Positions 1-11,176 of a DNA stretch of 64,000 nucleotides are shown piece by piece (position 1 is the first letter of the stretch; each line of letters begins with the position of its first letter). Below the pieces are notes generated by a model, which was not told where the DNA came from, made no database searches, and was given only the letters and a program-made list of their open reading frames with translations. The DNA is from Mesostigma viride (taxonomy: Eukaryota > Streptophyta > Mesostigmatophyceae > Mesostigmatales > Mesostigmataceae): contig RPFO01000931.1 in assembly GCA_009746045.1 (NCBI GenBank), positions 1 through 64,000 on the forward strand. Reading direction: 5' to 3'. A program made the translations under genes and the position numbers.

Positions 1-960
1 TTGGTCCGGCCCCTATATAAATATAGGGCTGCGGCTGAAATAGCCTGCCGGCGGGTGGTCATGGCCCCCATATGGCGAGCCTACTGCCAAAGGGGATTTG
101 CCACGTGGCAAGTGCTCGTCTGCTGCGTTGTCTTCACACGCTTCCGCCTTGGCTACAATACGCTTCCGCGGACACCTTTCAGCGGGGAAAGTGCCCCGGG
201 CATCCGGGGCAAATTCAGCAAGCGCTGTGGAACTTAGATACTAAAATTTCGTTTTTTTCTTACCGTACAGCCAATCATTTTGCGCCCGGATCAAATTGTG
301 ATCTGGTCACTGTTCAAACCGTGACTGAACACGAAAATTTCAGCTTGTTGGGGGGGGGCATATGGGGGCCGGCTGTCGGCGCACCGGTGGCGGCGCCCCA
401 GGGGGGCGCTAGCATACTGGGGGCCAGCACGTTTCATTCCGGCGGTTGGCATTGGGGGGGCCCACAATCAATCTACAATACCCATGCCAAATTTTATTAC
501 TTGAGGAGACGCCATTTCAACAAATACATGACAATTGATGCTCATTGTGAATGCGTTTCCACATGAAATCATTACCATTTCATGCAATTTGGTCACTGGT
601 GCGCTTTCCGCGTGCACTTTTCATTACTAGATTGCTTAAATTTATTAAAATTTATTAAAATTTATTAACATTTATTAAAATTTATTCAAGTCGGGGTAAA
701 ATTGGCTGTTTTTGTCAAAGTGTCATGCACTCGGAGGGTAAGCAAGTGAGACAAGTTGTAGATTAAATTTACAATTGCACAACCCTCTCCACGACCCCGC
801 TAGTTCTATTTATAGAACGAATTATAATTATTGCCAAAATTGTGCACAAGCCTGTGCACAACCCAACCAGTAATTCCCACTTGAACTTTGAATATTCAAG
901 TGAATGCTCTGGAGACAGATGTACAGATCGATCTTTACAAATGTACACGAGTTCAGATCA
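1..960. other. Left edge, no convincing gene
   Basis: I see no gene I can support. A near-palindromic TATA-like stretch (CCCTATATAAATATAGGG) lies at 11-28 and could be a core promoter, but no gene follows it convincingly; the open frame at 72-566 has no recognisable motif. A 10-bp tandem repeat (TTTATTAAAA, about 4.5 units) lies at 641-686. The region from 690 to 960 is AT-rich and featureless. Confidence 0.5.
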
Positions 961-966
961 AGCTAT

Positions 967-3900
967 CTAACTACCTACTAACAGGCGTTTCTTTACAGGT
1001 GCCCGTCCGCTGGGCTTCTTTACACCCCCCTCCCGCACATCTGCGCCAGCCTTCCCTTGAGGTTTTCGTTTGCCCTGCCCTGCGGCTTGGTCTCCCCCCT
1101 TCTCTTGGAGTCGTGGGGAAGATCTGGTCGCTGGGGAAGATCTGGTCGCCAGGTACCCCTTGTCCATCCACCACTCCAAATACGTTCCCTCAGGTGGCTT
1201 GAAACAGTTCCGCATCTCGTCTTGTTGTACCTTGAAAATTATGTTGGGCATCGTCCCCTGCTCCCCATTAATCCAGATTCCCTTTTCGTCACACCCTTCT
1301 GCCCAAAATTTAACGTACCACACGCCCGTTTTATCCACCTTTCGAACGACTCCATGCACCAGGAACGTGTCGACGTGGAAATCAGGCATGTGTGCCAGCT
1401 TCATTGGGTCTGCATTGAGTTTAGCCACCGAATCAGCAGCCCACGTGGGCTTCCACAACGTATCAAGGCGCTGGGATTGGTTCTTCCGATACTGGCAAAA
1501 TTCACCGCCGTGCTTGCACAATACCGAAACCGGACATCCAACAGGCGAGCGGGGCACGACCCGTTTCCCCCCCCCCCACCTTCCAGATTCTCCATCCACG
1601 TCTGCCAACTTGGTGGTGGCACTTTCTTGTCTAGTGGCTTGGGCTGGGTTGCGGTAACTGTGACACGTCTTTGTGGCGCTTCCTCCTCAGGTTCCGATTC
1701 TTCCGATTCTTCCGAATCTTCCTCAAACCCTTTGGGTGGGCCGCCATGCGCGTCATCCTTTGGCGGCTCCTCTTCAGACTCGTCACCTGTGTGTGGGACA
1801 AGCAATGACGAGCGGCGCAATTAGTTATCATTACAATCGCAAATCAAACTTGGGAATATGCAAACATCATAATTTAACCGACCATATTCACTCAGATTAA
1901 CTTACCCTTTGACAGATGACTAGCCGTTGCTCTTGATCGAACGTGCCCGCCAGGCGAAAGGAGCTTTTTGCAGTAGTCGACGGCACGCCCCAACATCCCC
2001 CCCCCGACGCCCCCGAATTCCCCCTCGAGCCTCCCTCCCCTCCCCCCCCTCCTTCCCCCCTTCCCCCGATGCGCCGGTCGACCCGCCCCCCTCTCCGCCC
2101 TTCGACCCGCCCCCCTCTCCGCCCTTTGACCCGCCCCCCTCTCCACCCTTCTCTCCCCCCCCTCTCCGCCCTTGGACCCGCCCCCCTCTCCGCCCTTTGA
2201 CCCGCCCCCCTCTCCACCCTTTGACCCGCCCCCCTCTCCGCCCTTCGACCCGCCCCCCTCTCCGCCCTTCGACCCCCTCCCCTCTCCGCCCTTCTCTCCG
2301 CCCCCCTCTCCATCCTTCGACCCCCTCCCCTCTCCGCCCTTCGACCCGCCCCCCTCTCCGTCCTTCGACCCCCCCCCTCTCCGCCCTTCGACCCCCCCCC
2401 TCTCCGCCCTTCGACCCGCCCCCCTCTCCGTCCTTCGACCCCCCCCCTCTCCGCCCTTCGACCCGCCCCCCTCTCCGCCCTTCGAACCCCCCCCCTCTCC
2501 GTCCTTCGACCCGCCCCCCTTATCACCACCCTCATTCCCGTCCCCCTCATCATCGCCGGCACCATCATCACCAACCTCCTCCCCATCATCACCCCCATGT
2601 GACCCGACATCCTCATCATCCCCCATTGAGACGTCTTCGGCCGCGGGGTCTCCGAGGCGGCGCGCTTCCGGCGTTTCTTTTTGGTGCCAGCGCCTGCCGT
2701 CTCCAGCGGACGCTTCTGGGCTGCACCCGCAATTTCCTTGCCCGAACGGCCGTTGGGATTGGAAATATCCTCCCCCTCAGGCCGCTTCCCAAGTACCTTC
2801 AGAAGGACCTTAAACCCATCCACCTGCTCCTTTGACCCAATGAAGATCACGGGTGGGTTGAAGAATCCCGTGAAATCGCCTAGGTACGACGACCAGTCGT
2901 CCTTCACACCATTGAAATCTCCACAATCCTTCGCCGCCTTCCAGTCCCTTTTCTCCACCCACCCACCCGTTCGACCCTTCAACAATTCCTCATCATTCCA
3001 CAGCTTCGCGTGGTGTTCCAAATTCAGCAGCCATATCCCATTCTTGATATCCGGCTGGTTCACCCCCCCTTCCTCTTCACAACAAATTCGAACCCCTCCA
3101 TTGCATTAAGTACCACTTGAGCCAACCGTGTCGGCCCATCGCTTTTCTCCCACGCGAAAGTCTTCATCATGAACTCACAGGTCGTTTCCCCGTCAGACCC
3201 GTAAACTTTCTTAGAAATCCACGGGCCCTGCTGCTCGATTTCGGATGCCAGCTCCTCCGACCCAAACTTCCGCGGGGGTTCCCGCTTCTCCCCCACCTTT
3301 TTTTGGCGACCCGACTGGACGTCCTCTGCCTCCGCATGTTCGGCTTGGCCTTCCTCCGGCACAGCCCCCGTCACCACCACAGCCCCCGCCACAGGCTGTA
3401 CGGGTTGGGGCACCACAGCCTGTTCGGTTGGGGGTTCGGGCGCAATCAGGACCCACCATTTCGTTTCCTCCTTGTGGGTCGTCCAAAAATCCGTCCTCTC
3501 CAGCAGTGCAAGTGGGAAGGTGGAATCGTCCCTCCCCGTTGGCCTGATAACCGCCCTTAGTCTCTTGGCAGCTACAGCGACCGTATCGGCCACCCTCTGA
3601 AGGGCGCTGTCGGCTTCCGAAGGCTGCATCGGCAACCAGCCGAGGTCGCGTGGTTCGGGGTATTTCCCCAAATCGCGGTTGTAGATCATGAAAAGCTGGA
3701 CAATCACCTCGCAGAAGATCTTGGCCATGTATGTCAGGTCATACAAGCACTGAGGAGGAACGTGTTTGGCCTTCACGGTTGCCATGATAGACGGCCAGAA
3801 TCGAAAGCGGGCTAGACTCCTCCACCCTTCCTGTTTGATCCCCCCCCCTTCCTCATCACCCTTCCCTCCCCGTCCAGCTTGTCCGCTGCCACGATGTCCA

Positions 3901-4342
3901 GAAACTCTGCAAGCTCCTTGGCCAGCTTGTCCTCAATCGGCATTCCACATCTACTGTCGTCGTTCGGAGCGACCGTTTCATCCTTCACAGCCGAGATGAA
4001 GTCGTAGACTTGGGTTTTCTCCGATTCGGACAAACCACCCTCGTTCAATCGCCCTCCAACCCGCTCCTCACCACCCTCCTCCCCCTCCCCGTCCTTCCTT
4101 GCCTTCTCAGTGCTGCTTGAAACCCCATGAATCAAATTCCATATTTCTTTCTGGTCCTGAAGGGGCACCTCCGGCTTATCCCAGGATTCCTCCATGTGCG
4201 TCTTGAAATAGTTGTGCACTTCCAGCAGCGCCGTCCCCCTCGACTTTTTGGAAACGGCCTCGTCTTCTGCATTCAGCCCCCCTCCGATCAGGGCAACCCT
4301 CCGATGCGCCTCTCTCCCCTGCATGCATGAAATGTGAATCAC
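967..4342 (-). CDS. Hypothetical protein, 3' part of a multi-exon gene
   Basis: Five minus-strand open frames (4342-3812, 3785-3060, 3063-1897, 1820-1401, 1608-967) abut or overlap and read as one protein of about 1,000 residues broken only at C/G runs: C9 at 3840-3848, C7 at 3063-3069, C5 at 2620-2624 and C11 at 1567-1577. A GT-AG intron at 1905-1787 joins two of the frames in phase. The likely first base of this exon is 4318, after an acceptor-like GCATGCAG. No family is recognised. Visible features are a Trp-rich block (motif KWWVLI), a basic stretch (KKKRRKRA) that may be a nuclear localisation signal, a Gly/Glu/Lys-rich repeat coded by a 24-bp minisatellite, an acidic Ser/Glu tract, and a C-terminal domain with conserved-looking Trp, Cys and His. 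I infer a nuclear protein only from the basic stretches. The frameshifts may be assembly errors. Confidence 0.5.
1787..1905 (-). other. Spliceosomal intron, 119 nt
   Basis: On the minus strand the donor is G|GTAAGT and the acceptor is CACACACAG|GT. Splicing joins ...SHLSKG to DESEEEPPKD in phase, across a stop codon that otherwise ends the upstream frame. This is the smallest clear intron in the window and contains no palindrome. Confidence 0.75.
2050..2530 (-). repeat. 24-bp coding minisatellite
   Basis: About twenty units of roughly 24 bp (plus-strand core CGCCCTTCGACCCGCCCCC) lie inside the open frame. Twenty-four bases is eight codons, so units can be gained or lost without a frame change; read on the minus strand they give Gly/Glu/Ser/Lys repeats such as GGSKGGEGG. 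Single-base length changes in the C runs move the frame within the array. Confidence 0.8.
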
Positions 4343-4439
4343 AGTGTTTGAGACAAAAAACGGTCATACAACACACGACCTGACATTTTGTCCTTACACT
4401 TTGGAAGATCGGCCGTTCCCGAACAAAAATCACACCCTA

Positions 4440-4925
4440 ATTTCCAGGTTCCAACGGCCGTTGGCGCAAGAAAAATCACACCCTAATTTCCAGGTTCCAA
4501 CGGCCGTTGGCGCAAGAAAAATCACACCCTAATTTCCAGGTTCCAACGGCCGTTGGCGCAAGAAAAATCACACACTAATTTCCAGGTTCCAATGGCCGTT
4601 GGCGCAAGAAAAATCACACCCTACTTTCCAGGTTCCAACGGCCGTTGGCGAAGAAAAATCACACCCTAATTTCCAGGCTCCAACGGCCGTTGGCGCAAGA
4701 AAAATGTCGACCGAATTTCCAGGTTCCAACGGCCGTTGGCGAAAGAAAAAATCAACCAAATTTCCAGGTTCCAACGGCCGTTGGCGCAAGAAAAATCACA
4801 CCCTAATTTCCAGGTTCCAACGGCCGTTGGCGCAAGAAAAATCACACACTAATTTCCAGGTTCCAACGGCCGTTTGCGAAAGAAAAATCACACCCTAATT
4901 TCCAGTTTCCAACGGCCGTTGGCGA
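4440..4925. repeat. Palindromic repeat array 1 (period about 45 bp)
   Basis: About eleven units of about 45 bp, each holding CCAACGGCCGTTGG (two units have one changed base) followed by GCGCAAGAAAAATCACACCC and then TAATTTCCAGGTT. The array lies between two minus-strand open frames. It is probably inside an intron, since the flanking frames have a donor (CAAAAG|GTAAAT, intron from 4980) and an acceptor (GCAG|GGGAGAG, to 4319) in the same phase. Confidence 0.85.
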
Positions 4926-4938
4926 ACAAAAATAACAT

Positions 4939-6216
4939 CTAGTGCCTAAAACGTTCCCACACCCGATCCGTTATATTTACCTTTTGCGTCCGCATGTCCT
5001 TCATGGGCGGGATCAGTGCTTCCCCCTCCACCTCCCAGCCCTTGAGCACGTCCAGATTGGTGTACTTGAACTTGTCCGCGTCCCTCACCAACCCACTCCA
5101 CAAATCAAACGCCTCGTCGGTTGTCTCCACGAACTTGCCCTTTTGTGTACCCGCAATCTCGCCAGCTATCGCGGTACTCACTTGCTCGTCAGAGCCCTCG
5201 AAAATCACGGACTTCAACATCTGCGTGTAGTGGTTGCCGTCCAGCACGGCAAACTGCACAAACACGCAAGGCGTCTGGTCTGGAAATTTACCCTTAAGGC
5301 CGGCATGGTCCGAGATGTTCAAGCTCCCCAGCGCGGATGTCGTCAGGTCAACTACTGCCTGACGCTCAGATTCATTTGACCACTCGGACGGATCCAACTC
5401 CATGGTGATCAACTCGTCTGAGCAAGCGGCCGCCATGTCCTTCAGGGAGTCCGTCCGGAGAATGGACATGGCTTCCTCGGCCGTTGGCGAACGATAGTAT
5501 CCGAACCTCTGCACGGCACGGTCACTGTCGTCCCCCGTCAGTATTTTAATGTGGTAAGGAACCATTTCACTCCTCTGCACCCATAAATTGTAGAGACCTG
5601 GATCACGGTCTGCCAGCACCTGCCACGCAAACCGGAAGATCGGCACGGCACATTTTGCTTTTGTCAGACTTGTGCCGGCCCCCACGAACCACGGCGCGAG
5701 CCCCCTACAATTCCGCACCGTCACCGTCCGATGCCGCATGAGTTCCGGGAGTTGGCACAAGTTCTCCGTGGGGGCCCGTACTTGAGTCGCAATCGCGGAC
5801 CCCCCCACGATGTCGACATCGTCTGGAACTAGGCGTATCTTCTGCCGCAGATGAAACGCCGCCTGTATGGTGTCAGTTAGATTCTTGTCGTGCACTTGAG
5901 AGGACGGCGCTGGCTCCCAGGAGTCCAAAATGCTGGGCTTCGCATTTCCAGCACGTGTCGTCAGCAGCCCCTTCCTCTCAAAGGTCTTCACAATAACCGA
6001 CCATAAGTCGGTGCCCGGTGCTCGTTGGCGCCAGTCCTCAAAAAATGTTGTGAGATGCCTTTCCGAACAGTTATGTTCAATCTTGTAAGCCCACTTCCTC
6101 CGCTCTTCGTCCGTTCTCTGCCTTGACGGACGCCCCTGATCACATGCAAAAAACATACAGATAGCCGGAAGGTCAGTACTATGTTCCAACGGCCGTTGGC
6201 GACAGAAAAATAACAC
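4939..6216 (-). CDS. Hypothetical protein, internal exon
   Basis: An uninterrupted frame of about 390 codons with amino-acid composition like a real protein, including two Cys/Trp-containing blocks (RNCRGLAPWFVGAG and SDHAGLKGKFPDQTPCVFVQ). No family is recognised. The 5' 27 codons of the frame run into palindromic repeat and intron-like sequence. The better exon start is 6135, just after an acceptor-like CATGTGATCAG. The 3' end has a donor-like AAG|GTAAAT at 4981/4980, in the same phase as an acceptor before 4318. I therefore infer that this is the exon upstream of the 4318-967 block; read without splicing, the frame stops at 4939. Confidence 0.6.
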   Translation of the reverse strand: MLFFCRQRPLEHSTDLPAICMFFACDQGRPSRQRTDEERRKWAYKIEHNCSERHLTTFFEDWRQRAPGTDLWSVIVKTFERKGLLTTRAGNAKPSILDSWEPAPSSQVHDKNLTDTIQAAFHLRQKIRLVPDDVDIVGGSAIATQVRAPTENLCQLPELMRHRTVTVRNCRGLAPWFVGAGTSLTKAKCAVPIFRFAWQVLADRDPGLYNLWVQRSEMVPYHIKILTGDDSDRAVQRFGYYRSPTAEEAMSILRTDSLKDMAAACSDELITMELDPSEWSNESERQAVVDLTTSALGSLNISDHAGLKGKFPDQTPCVFVQFAVLDGNHYTQMLKSVIFEGSDEQVSTAIAGEIAGTQKGKFVETTDEAFDLWSGLVRDADKFKYTNLDVLKGWEVEGEALIPPMKDMRTQKVNITDRVWERFRH

Positions 6217-7020
6217 CCTAATTTCCAGGTTCCAACGGCCGTGGGCGCATGAAAATCACACCCTAATTTACAGGTTCCAACGGCCGTTGGCGCATGAAAA
6301 TCACACCCTAATTTCCAGGTTCCAACGGCCGTTGGCGACAGAAAAATAACACCCTAATTTCCAGGTTCCAACGGCCGTTGGCGCATGAAAATCACACCCT
6401 AATTTTAAGGTTCCGACGGCCGTTGGCGCATGAAAATCACACCCTAATTTACAGGTTCCAACGGCCGTTGGCGCATGAAAATCACACCCTAATTTACAGG
6501 TTCCAACGGCCGTTGGCGCATGAAAATCACACCCTAATTTCCAGGTTCCAACGGCCGTTGGCGACAGAAAAATCACACCCTAATTTCCAGGTTCCAACGG
6601 CCGTTGGCGCGAGAAAAATGACACCCTATTTTCCAGGTTCCAACGGCCGTTGGCGCGAGAAAAATCACACCCTATTTTCCAGGTTCCAACGGCCGTTGGC
6701 GCATGAAAATCACACCCTAATTTCCAGTTTCCAACGGCCGTTGGCGCGAGAAAAATGACACCTTCATTTCCAGGTTCCAACGGCCGTTGGCGCATGAAAA
6801 TCACACCCTAATTTCCAGGTTCCAACGGCCGTTGGCGCATGAAAATCACACCCTAATTTTAAGGTTCCGACGGCCGTTGGCGCATGAAAATCACACCCTA
6901 ATTTACGGGTTCCAACGGCCGTTGGCGCATGAAAATCACACCCTAATTTCAAGGTTCCGACGGCCGTTGGGCAAAAAAAAAATAACACCCTAATTTCCAA
7001 ATTGCAACGGCCGTTGGCGC
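6185..7020. repeat. Palindromic repeat array 2 (period about 45 bp)
   Basis: About nineteen units like those at 4440-4925. Most have the perfect palindrome; several have CCGACGGCCGTTGG or another single change. The 3' flank alternates among GCGCATGAAAATCACACCC, GCGCGAGAAAAATCACACC and GCGACAGAAAAATCACACC. The longer-range order of these flank types repeats, which suggests growth by block duplication. It lies upstream of the 6135 acceptor, so probably within an intron. Confidence 0.85.
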
Positions 7021-7029
7021 AAGAAAATC

Positions 7030-9457
7030 AAGCAAGAAAAGGACAAGGACAAGGACAAGGACAAGGACAAGGACAAGGACAAGGACGAGGACAAGGACAA
7101 GGACAAGGACAAGGACAAGGACAAGGACAAGGACAAGGACAAGGACAAGGACAAGGACAAGGACAAGGACAAGGACAAGGACAAGGACAAGGACAAGGAC
7201 AAGGACAAGGACAAGGACAAGGACAAGGACAAGGACAAGGACAAGGACAAGGACAAGGACAAGGACAAGGACAAGGACAAGGACAAGGACAAGGACAAGG
7301 ACAAGGACAAGGACAAGGACAAGGACAAGGACAAGGACAAGGACAAGGACAAGGACAAGGACAAGGACAAGGACAAGGACAAGGACAAGGACAAGGACAA
7401 GGACAAGGACAAGGACAAGGACAAGGACAAGGACAAGGACAAGGTGCTGGACAAGGACAAGGTGCTGGCACAAGGACAAGGACAAGGACAAGGACAAGGA
7501 CAAGGACAAGGACAAGGACAAGGACAAGGACAAGGACAAGGACAAGGACAAGGACAAGGACAAGGACAAGGACAAGGACAAGGACAAGGACAAGGACAAG
7601 GACAAGGACAAGGACAAGGACAAGGACAAGGACAAGGACAAGGACAAGGTGCTGGCACAAGGACAAGGTGCTGGCACAAGGACAAGGACAAGGACAAGGA
7701 CAAGGACAAGGACAAGGACAAGGACAAGGACAAGGACAAGGACAAGGACAAGGACAAGGACAAGGACAAGGACAAGGACAAGGACAAGGACAAGGACAAG
7801 GACAAGGACAAGGACAAGGACAAGGACAAGGACAAGGACAAGGACAAGGACAAGGACAAGCACAAGGACAAGGACAAGGACAAGGACAAGGACAAGGACA
7901 AGGACAAGGACAAGGACAAGGACAAGGACAAGGACAAGGACAAGGACGAGGACAAGGACGAGGACAAGCACAAGGACAAGGACAAGGACAAGGACAAGGA
8001 CAAGGTGCTGGCACAAGGACAAGGACAAGGACAAGGACAAGGACAAGGACAAGGACAAGGACAAGGACAAGGACAAGGACAAGGACAAGGACAAGGACAA
8101 GGACAAGGACAAGGACAAGGACAAGGACAAGGACAAGGACAAGGACAAGGACAAGGACAAGGACAAGGACAAGGACAAGGACAAGGACAAGGACAAGGAC
8201 AAGGACAAGGACAAGGACAAGGACAAGGACAAGGACAAGGACAAGGACAAGGACAAGGACAAGGACAAGGACAAGGACAAGACAAGGACAAGGACAAGGA
8301 CAAGGACAAGGACAAGGACAAGGACAAGGACAAGGACAAGGACAAGGACAAGGACAAGGACAAGGACAAGGACAAGGACAAGGACAAGGACAAGGACAAG
8401 GACAAGGACAAGGACAAGGACAAGGACAAGGACAAGGACAAGGACAAGGACAAGGACAAGGACAAGGACAAGGACAAGGACAAGGACAAGGACAAGGACA
8501 AGGACAAGGACAAGGTGCTGGCACAAGGACAAGGTGCTGGCACAAGGACAAGGACAAGGACAAGGACAAGGACAAGGACAAGGACAAGGACAAGGACAAG
8601 GACAAGGACAAGGACAAGGACAAGGACAAGGACAAGGACAAGGACAAGGACAAGGACAAGGACAAGGACAAGGACAAGGACAAGGACAAGGACAAGGTGC
8701 TGGCACAAGGACAAGGTGCTGGCACAAGGACAAGGACAAGGACAAGGACAAGGACAAGTACAAGGACAAGGACAAGGACAAGGACAAGGACAAGGACAAG
8801 GACAAGGACAAGGACAAGGACAAGGACAAGGACAAGGACAAGGACAAGGACAAGGACAAGGACAAGGACAAGGACAAGGACAAGGACAAGGACAAGGACA
8901 AGCACAAGGACAAGGACAAGGACAAGGACAAGGACAAGGACAAGGACAAGGACAAGGACAAGGACAAGGACAAGGACAAGGACAAGGACAAGGACAAGGA
9001 CAAGGACGAGGACAAGGACGAGGACAAGCACAAGGACAAGGACAAGGACAAGGACAAGGTGCTGGCACAAGGACAAGGACAAGGACAAGGACAAGGACAA
9101 GGACAAGGACAAGGACAAGGACAAGGACAAGGACAAGGACAAGGACAAGGACAAGGACAAGGACAAGGACAAGGACAAGGACAAGGACAAGGACAAGGAC
9201 AAGGACAAGGACAAGGACAAGGACAAGGACAAGGACAAGGACAAGGACAAGGACAAGGACAAGGACAAGGACAAGGACAAGGACAAGGACAAGGACAAGG
9301 ACAAGGACAAGGACAAGGACAAGGACAAGGACAAGGACAAGGACAAGGACAAGGACAAGGACAAGGACAAGGACAAGGACAAGGACAAGGACAAGGACAA
9401 GGACAAGGACAAGGACAAGGACAAGGACAAGGACAAGGACAAGGACAAGGACAAGGA
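7030..9457. repeat. Hexanucleotide satellite (CAAGGA)n, 2.4 kb
   Basis: Nearly pure repeats of CAAGGA on the plus strand, broken by occasional GGTGCTGGCA units and by GACGAG or GCACAAG variants that recur in the same order, so the array grew partly by copying larger blocks. A one-base slip lies near 8281. The long frames across it (KDKD, QGQG, RTRT; SLSL, LVLV, PCPC) exist only because the period is six. It begins directly after the last palindromic unit. Confidence 0.95.
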
Positions 9458-9495
9458 TGGCGCAAGAAAATCACATCTTTGTGCGTAACACCTAC

Positions 9496-9813
9496 CCGGG
9501 CAGCTGGCAGTGTCTGGTGGGTTGCTTTTCCAGTTGCTGCCGTCGCGGCATCGGAACCCGATGACCCAGAAGCCGCCGATTTCCTCCGCTCCTTCGCCGC
9601 CTTTGCTGCATGAGCGCCGCGCGCCTCTTGCCCCGACGATGGTGCGGGGGGAGGGGCATTTGCTGTGCTGCCGCTGCAGCTTCCGACGGCGCGGAAGGGC
9701 CGGCGGCGGGAGGGGGCAACACCGGTGGCGGCGGAGAGCCCGGCGGCGGGGCGCCGGCGGAGGGGAACGCGGGTGGTTGTGCGTACAAGCACGCTGTGAC
9801 ACGCAGACGACAA
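9496..9813 (-). CDS. Candidate upstream exon, Ala/Ser-rich
   Basis: A minus-strand frame rich in Ala, Ser, Pro and Arg ends at a strong donor (CCCGG|GTAGGT). It is in the same phase as the acceptor before 6135, so splicing would remove the hexanucleotide satellite and palindromic array 2 (an intron of about 3.4 kb) and join it to the 6135-4981 exon. There is no ATG in the frame, so a further 5' exon would be needed; an acceptor-like TGTCACAG lies near 9805. Low sequence complexity limits confidence. Confidence 0.35.
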
Positions 9814-9885
9814 AGAAGAAATCCGCCGAATATGTTAGCAAGCGGTGCGGTGCAGCACACACACCTGACAAAGCTAATAGGTCAA

Positions 9886-10289
9886 CCCTTAAAACCGTGT
9901 CCAACTGCCCGCTATAAAAACCGGGCAATGGTCACTTTCCATGATAATGTCCACAAACCAACCTAATAGTTAGTTATGGTCCATTATAGGACACAAGCAC
10001 ACACATATATTCACCACCTTGGGGGTCATGTCATTGGTCATATTGCAATGTCCTATGGGTGCCAAATATAGCACCCCCTGACAGAAAGGAAGCTAGTAAA
10101 GGGCTCATGAACACCAAGGTTGCATGTGGAGGAGCAGGGACCCAGCTGCAAGCTCTAACAATAAATGCCCACTACAAATAGCGGACAGTTTGGTTTGTGA
10201 CACCTGCTAGCATTACAAAGCTCAATTCTCATCCCGTAGCAACAAAAATGTAATGTCCGCTGTAAATATCACTCAAAACGGCTAAAGGG
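9886..10289. mobile_element. Short non-autonomous TTAA-family transposon copy
   Basis: A 404-bp relative of the element at 11177-13259. It begins CCCTTAAAACCGTG and ends CGGCTAAAGGG, followed by TTAA; the left target is TCAA, one change from TTAA. Its interior matches the larger element over the subterminal 'CCACTACAAATAG...GGACAGTTTGG' blocks, the 'GGGGGTCATGTCATTGGTCAT' block and the 'ATCCCGTAGCAACAAAAA' block. There is no coding capacity. It is an older, decayed copy. Confidence 0.65.
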
Positions 10290-10470
10290 TTAAAACGAAG
10301 TTGTAGTTGTTTTGCGGCATCAAGTTTCAAAGTACGTACTGGGATACCCTTCGCCAGCCTGCTTGGCATCCAGGATAAGATCTTGGAACCAGTAAGGGGG
10401 CTTCGCTTGCTGCGGCAGATGGTGCAATCCATTGTGATCTGCGCGCAAAACATACACAAACAACCAAACC

Positions 10471-10870
10471 CTCATAGGTTGAGCAATCCACAAAATCATG
10501 CCATTACTGTAACAACATGGGCAAAGCATACACAAACGAACAACCATCATAGATTGAGCTAACAATCCAGAAAATCATGCCATTACTGTAACAACATGGG
10601 CAAAGCATACACAAACGAACAACCATCATAGATTGAGCTAGCAATCCACAACATTATGCCATTACTGTAACAACATGGGCAAAGCATACACAAACGAACA
10701 ACCATCATAGATTGAGCTAGCAATCCACAACATCATGCCATTACTGTAACAACATGGGCAAAGCATACACAAACGAACAACCATCATAGATAGAGCAATC
10801 CACAACATCATGCCATTAATGTAATAACATGGGCAAAACATACACAAACAAATAGCCATGATAGGGCATT
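10471..10870. repeat. 79-bp tandem repeat, about five units
   Basis: Units contain ATCATGCCATTACTGTAACA and GCATACACAAACGAACAACC. Successive copies of CCATTACTG start at 10501, 10580 and 10659, giving a 79-bp period; the last unit is shorter and diverged. It directly abuts the rpoB fragment. Confidence 0.85.
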
Positions 10871-10887
10871 AAGAGAATAGCCATGAT

Positions 10888-11176
10888 TGGGGCAATAAGA
10901 GAATTTTTTTGTTCAATTCAATGATCACAATTTATGCACACAGTCGATGCATTCATAAATGAGGCAGGTTCTTCCGAAAATTGGCTCCGTCGTAGAGTGT
11001 CAACGGCCAACTTGCAAACACGCACGTTACATGATATACATCCTAGTCATTATGGTCCTATACAAACGCCAGAAGGGCCGAATACCGGTTTAATTGGATC
11101 TTTAGCTACGCATAGTAAAGTAAATGAATATGTTTTCTTGTCCTTTTTATACATTACAAAAAAATCAAGTAATTAA
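10888..11176 (+). pseudogene. rpoB: Plastid rpoB fragment in nuclear DNA, 5' part
   Basis: The plus strand reads AIREFF, SQFM, then DIHPSHYG...[21 protein letters not shown]. This is the signature stretch of the bacterial/plastid RNA polymerase beta subunit, which catalyses RNA synthesis in the plastid. It is broken: an in-frame TGA sits after SIQ (about 10922), three codons are missing just before TPEGPN, and the frame shifts near 11135-11150. The AT-rich composition differs from the GC-rich genes nearby. It is a nuclear insertion of plastid DNA, continued at 13260 after a transposon. The frame resumes exactly if the transposon and one TTAA are removed. Confidence 0.9.

Noticed and set aside
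2740-2765. A palindrome copy in coding DNA (GAACGGCCGTTGG)
   Set aside because: Only the inner 10-11 bases match and it lacks the AAAT block; it fits a coding sequence (NPNGRSG) and may be chance.
4440-7020. CRISPR-like array (palindrome plus spacers of about 31 bp)
   Set aside because: Spacers are near-identical to each other, there are no cas genes, and the context is eukaryotic with introns.
6949-9928. Open frames of 650-970 codons on both strands
   Set aside because: They exist because the hexanucleotide repeat has a period divisible by three; the protein is a simple dipeptide repeat in every frame and includes no gene-like flank.
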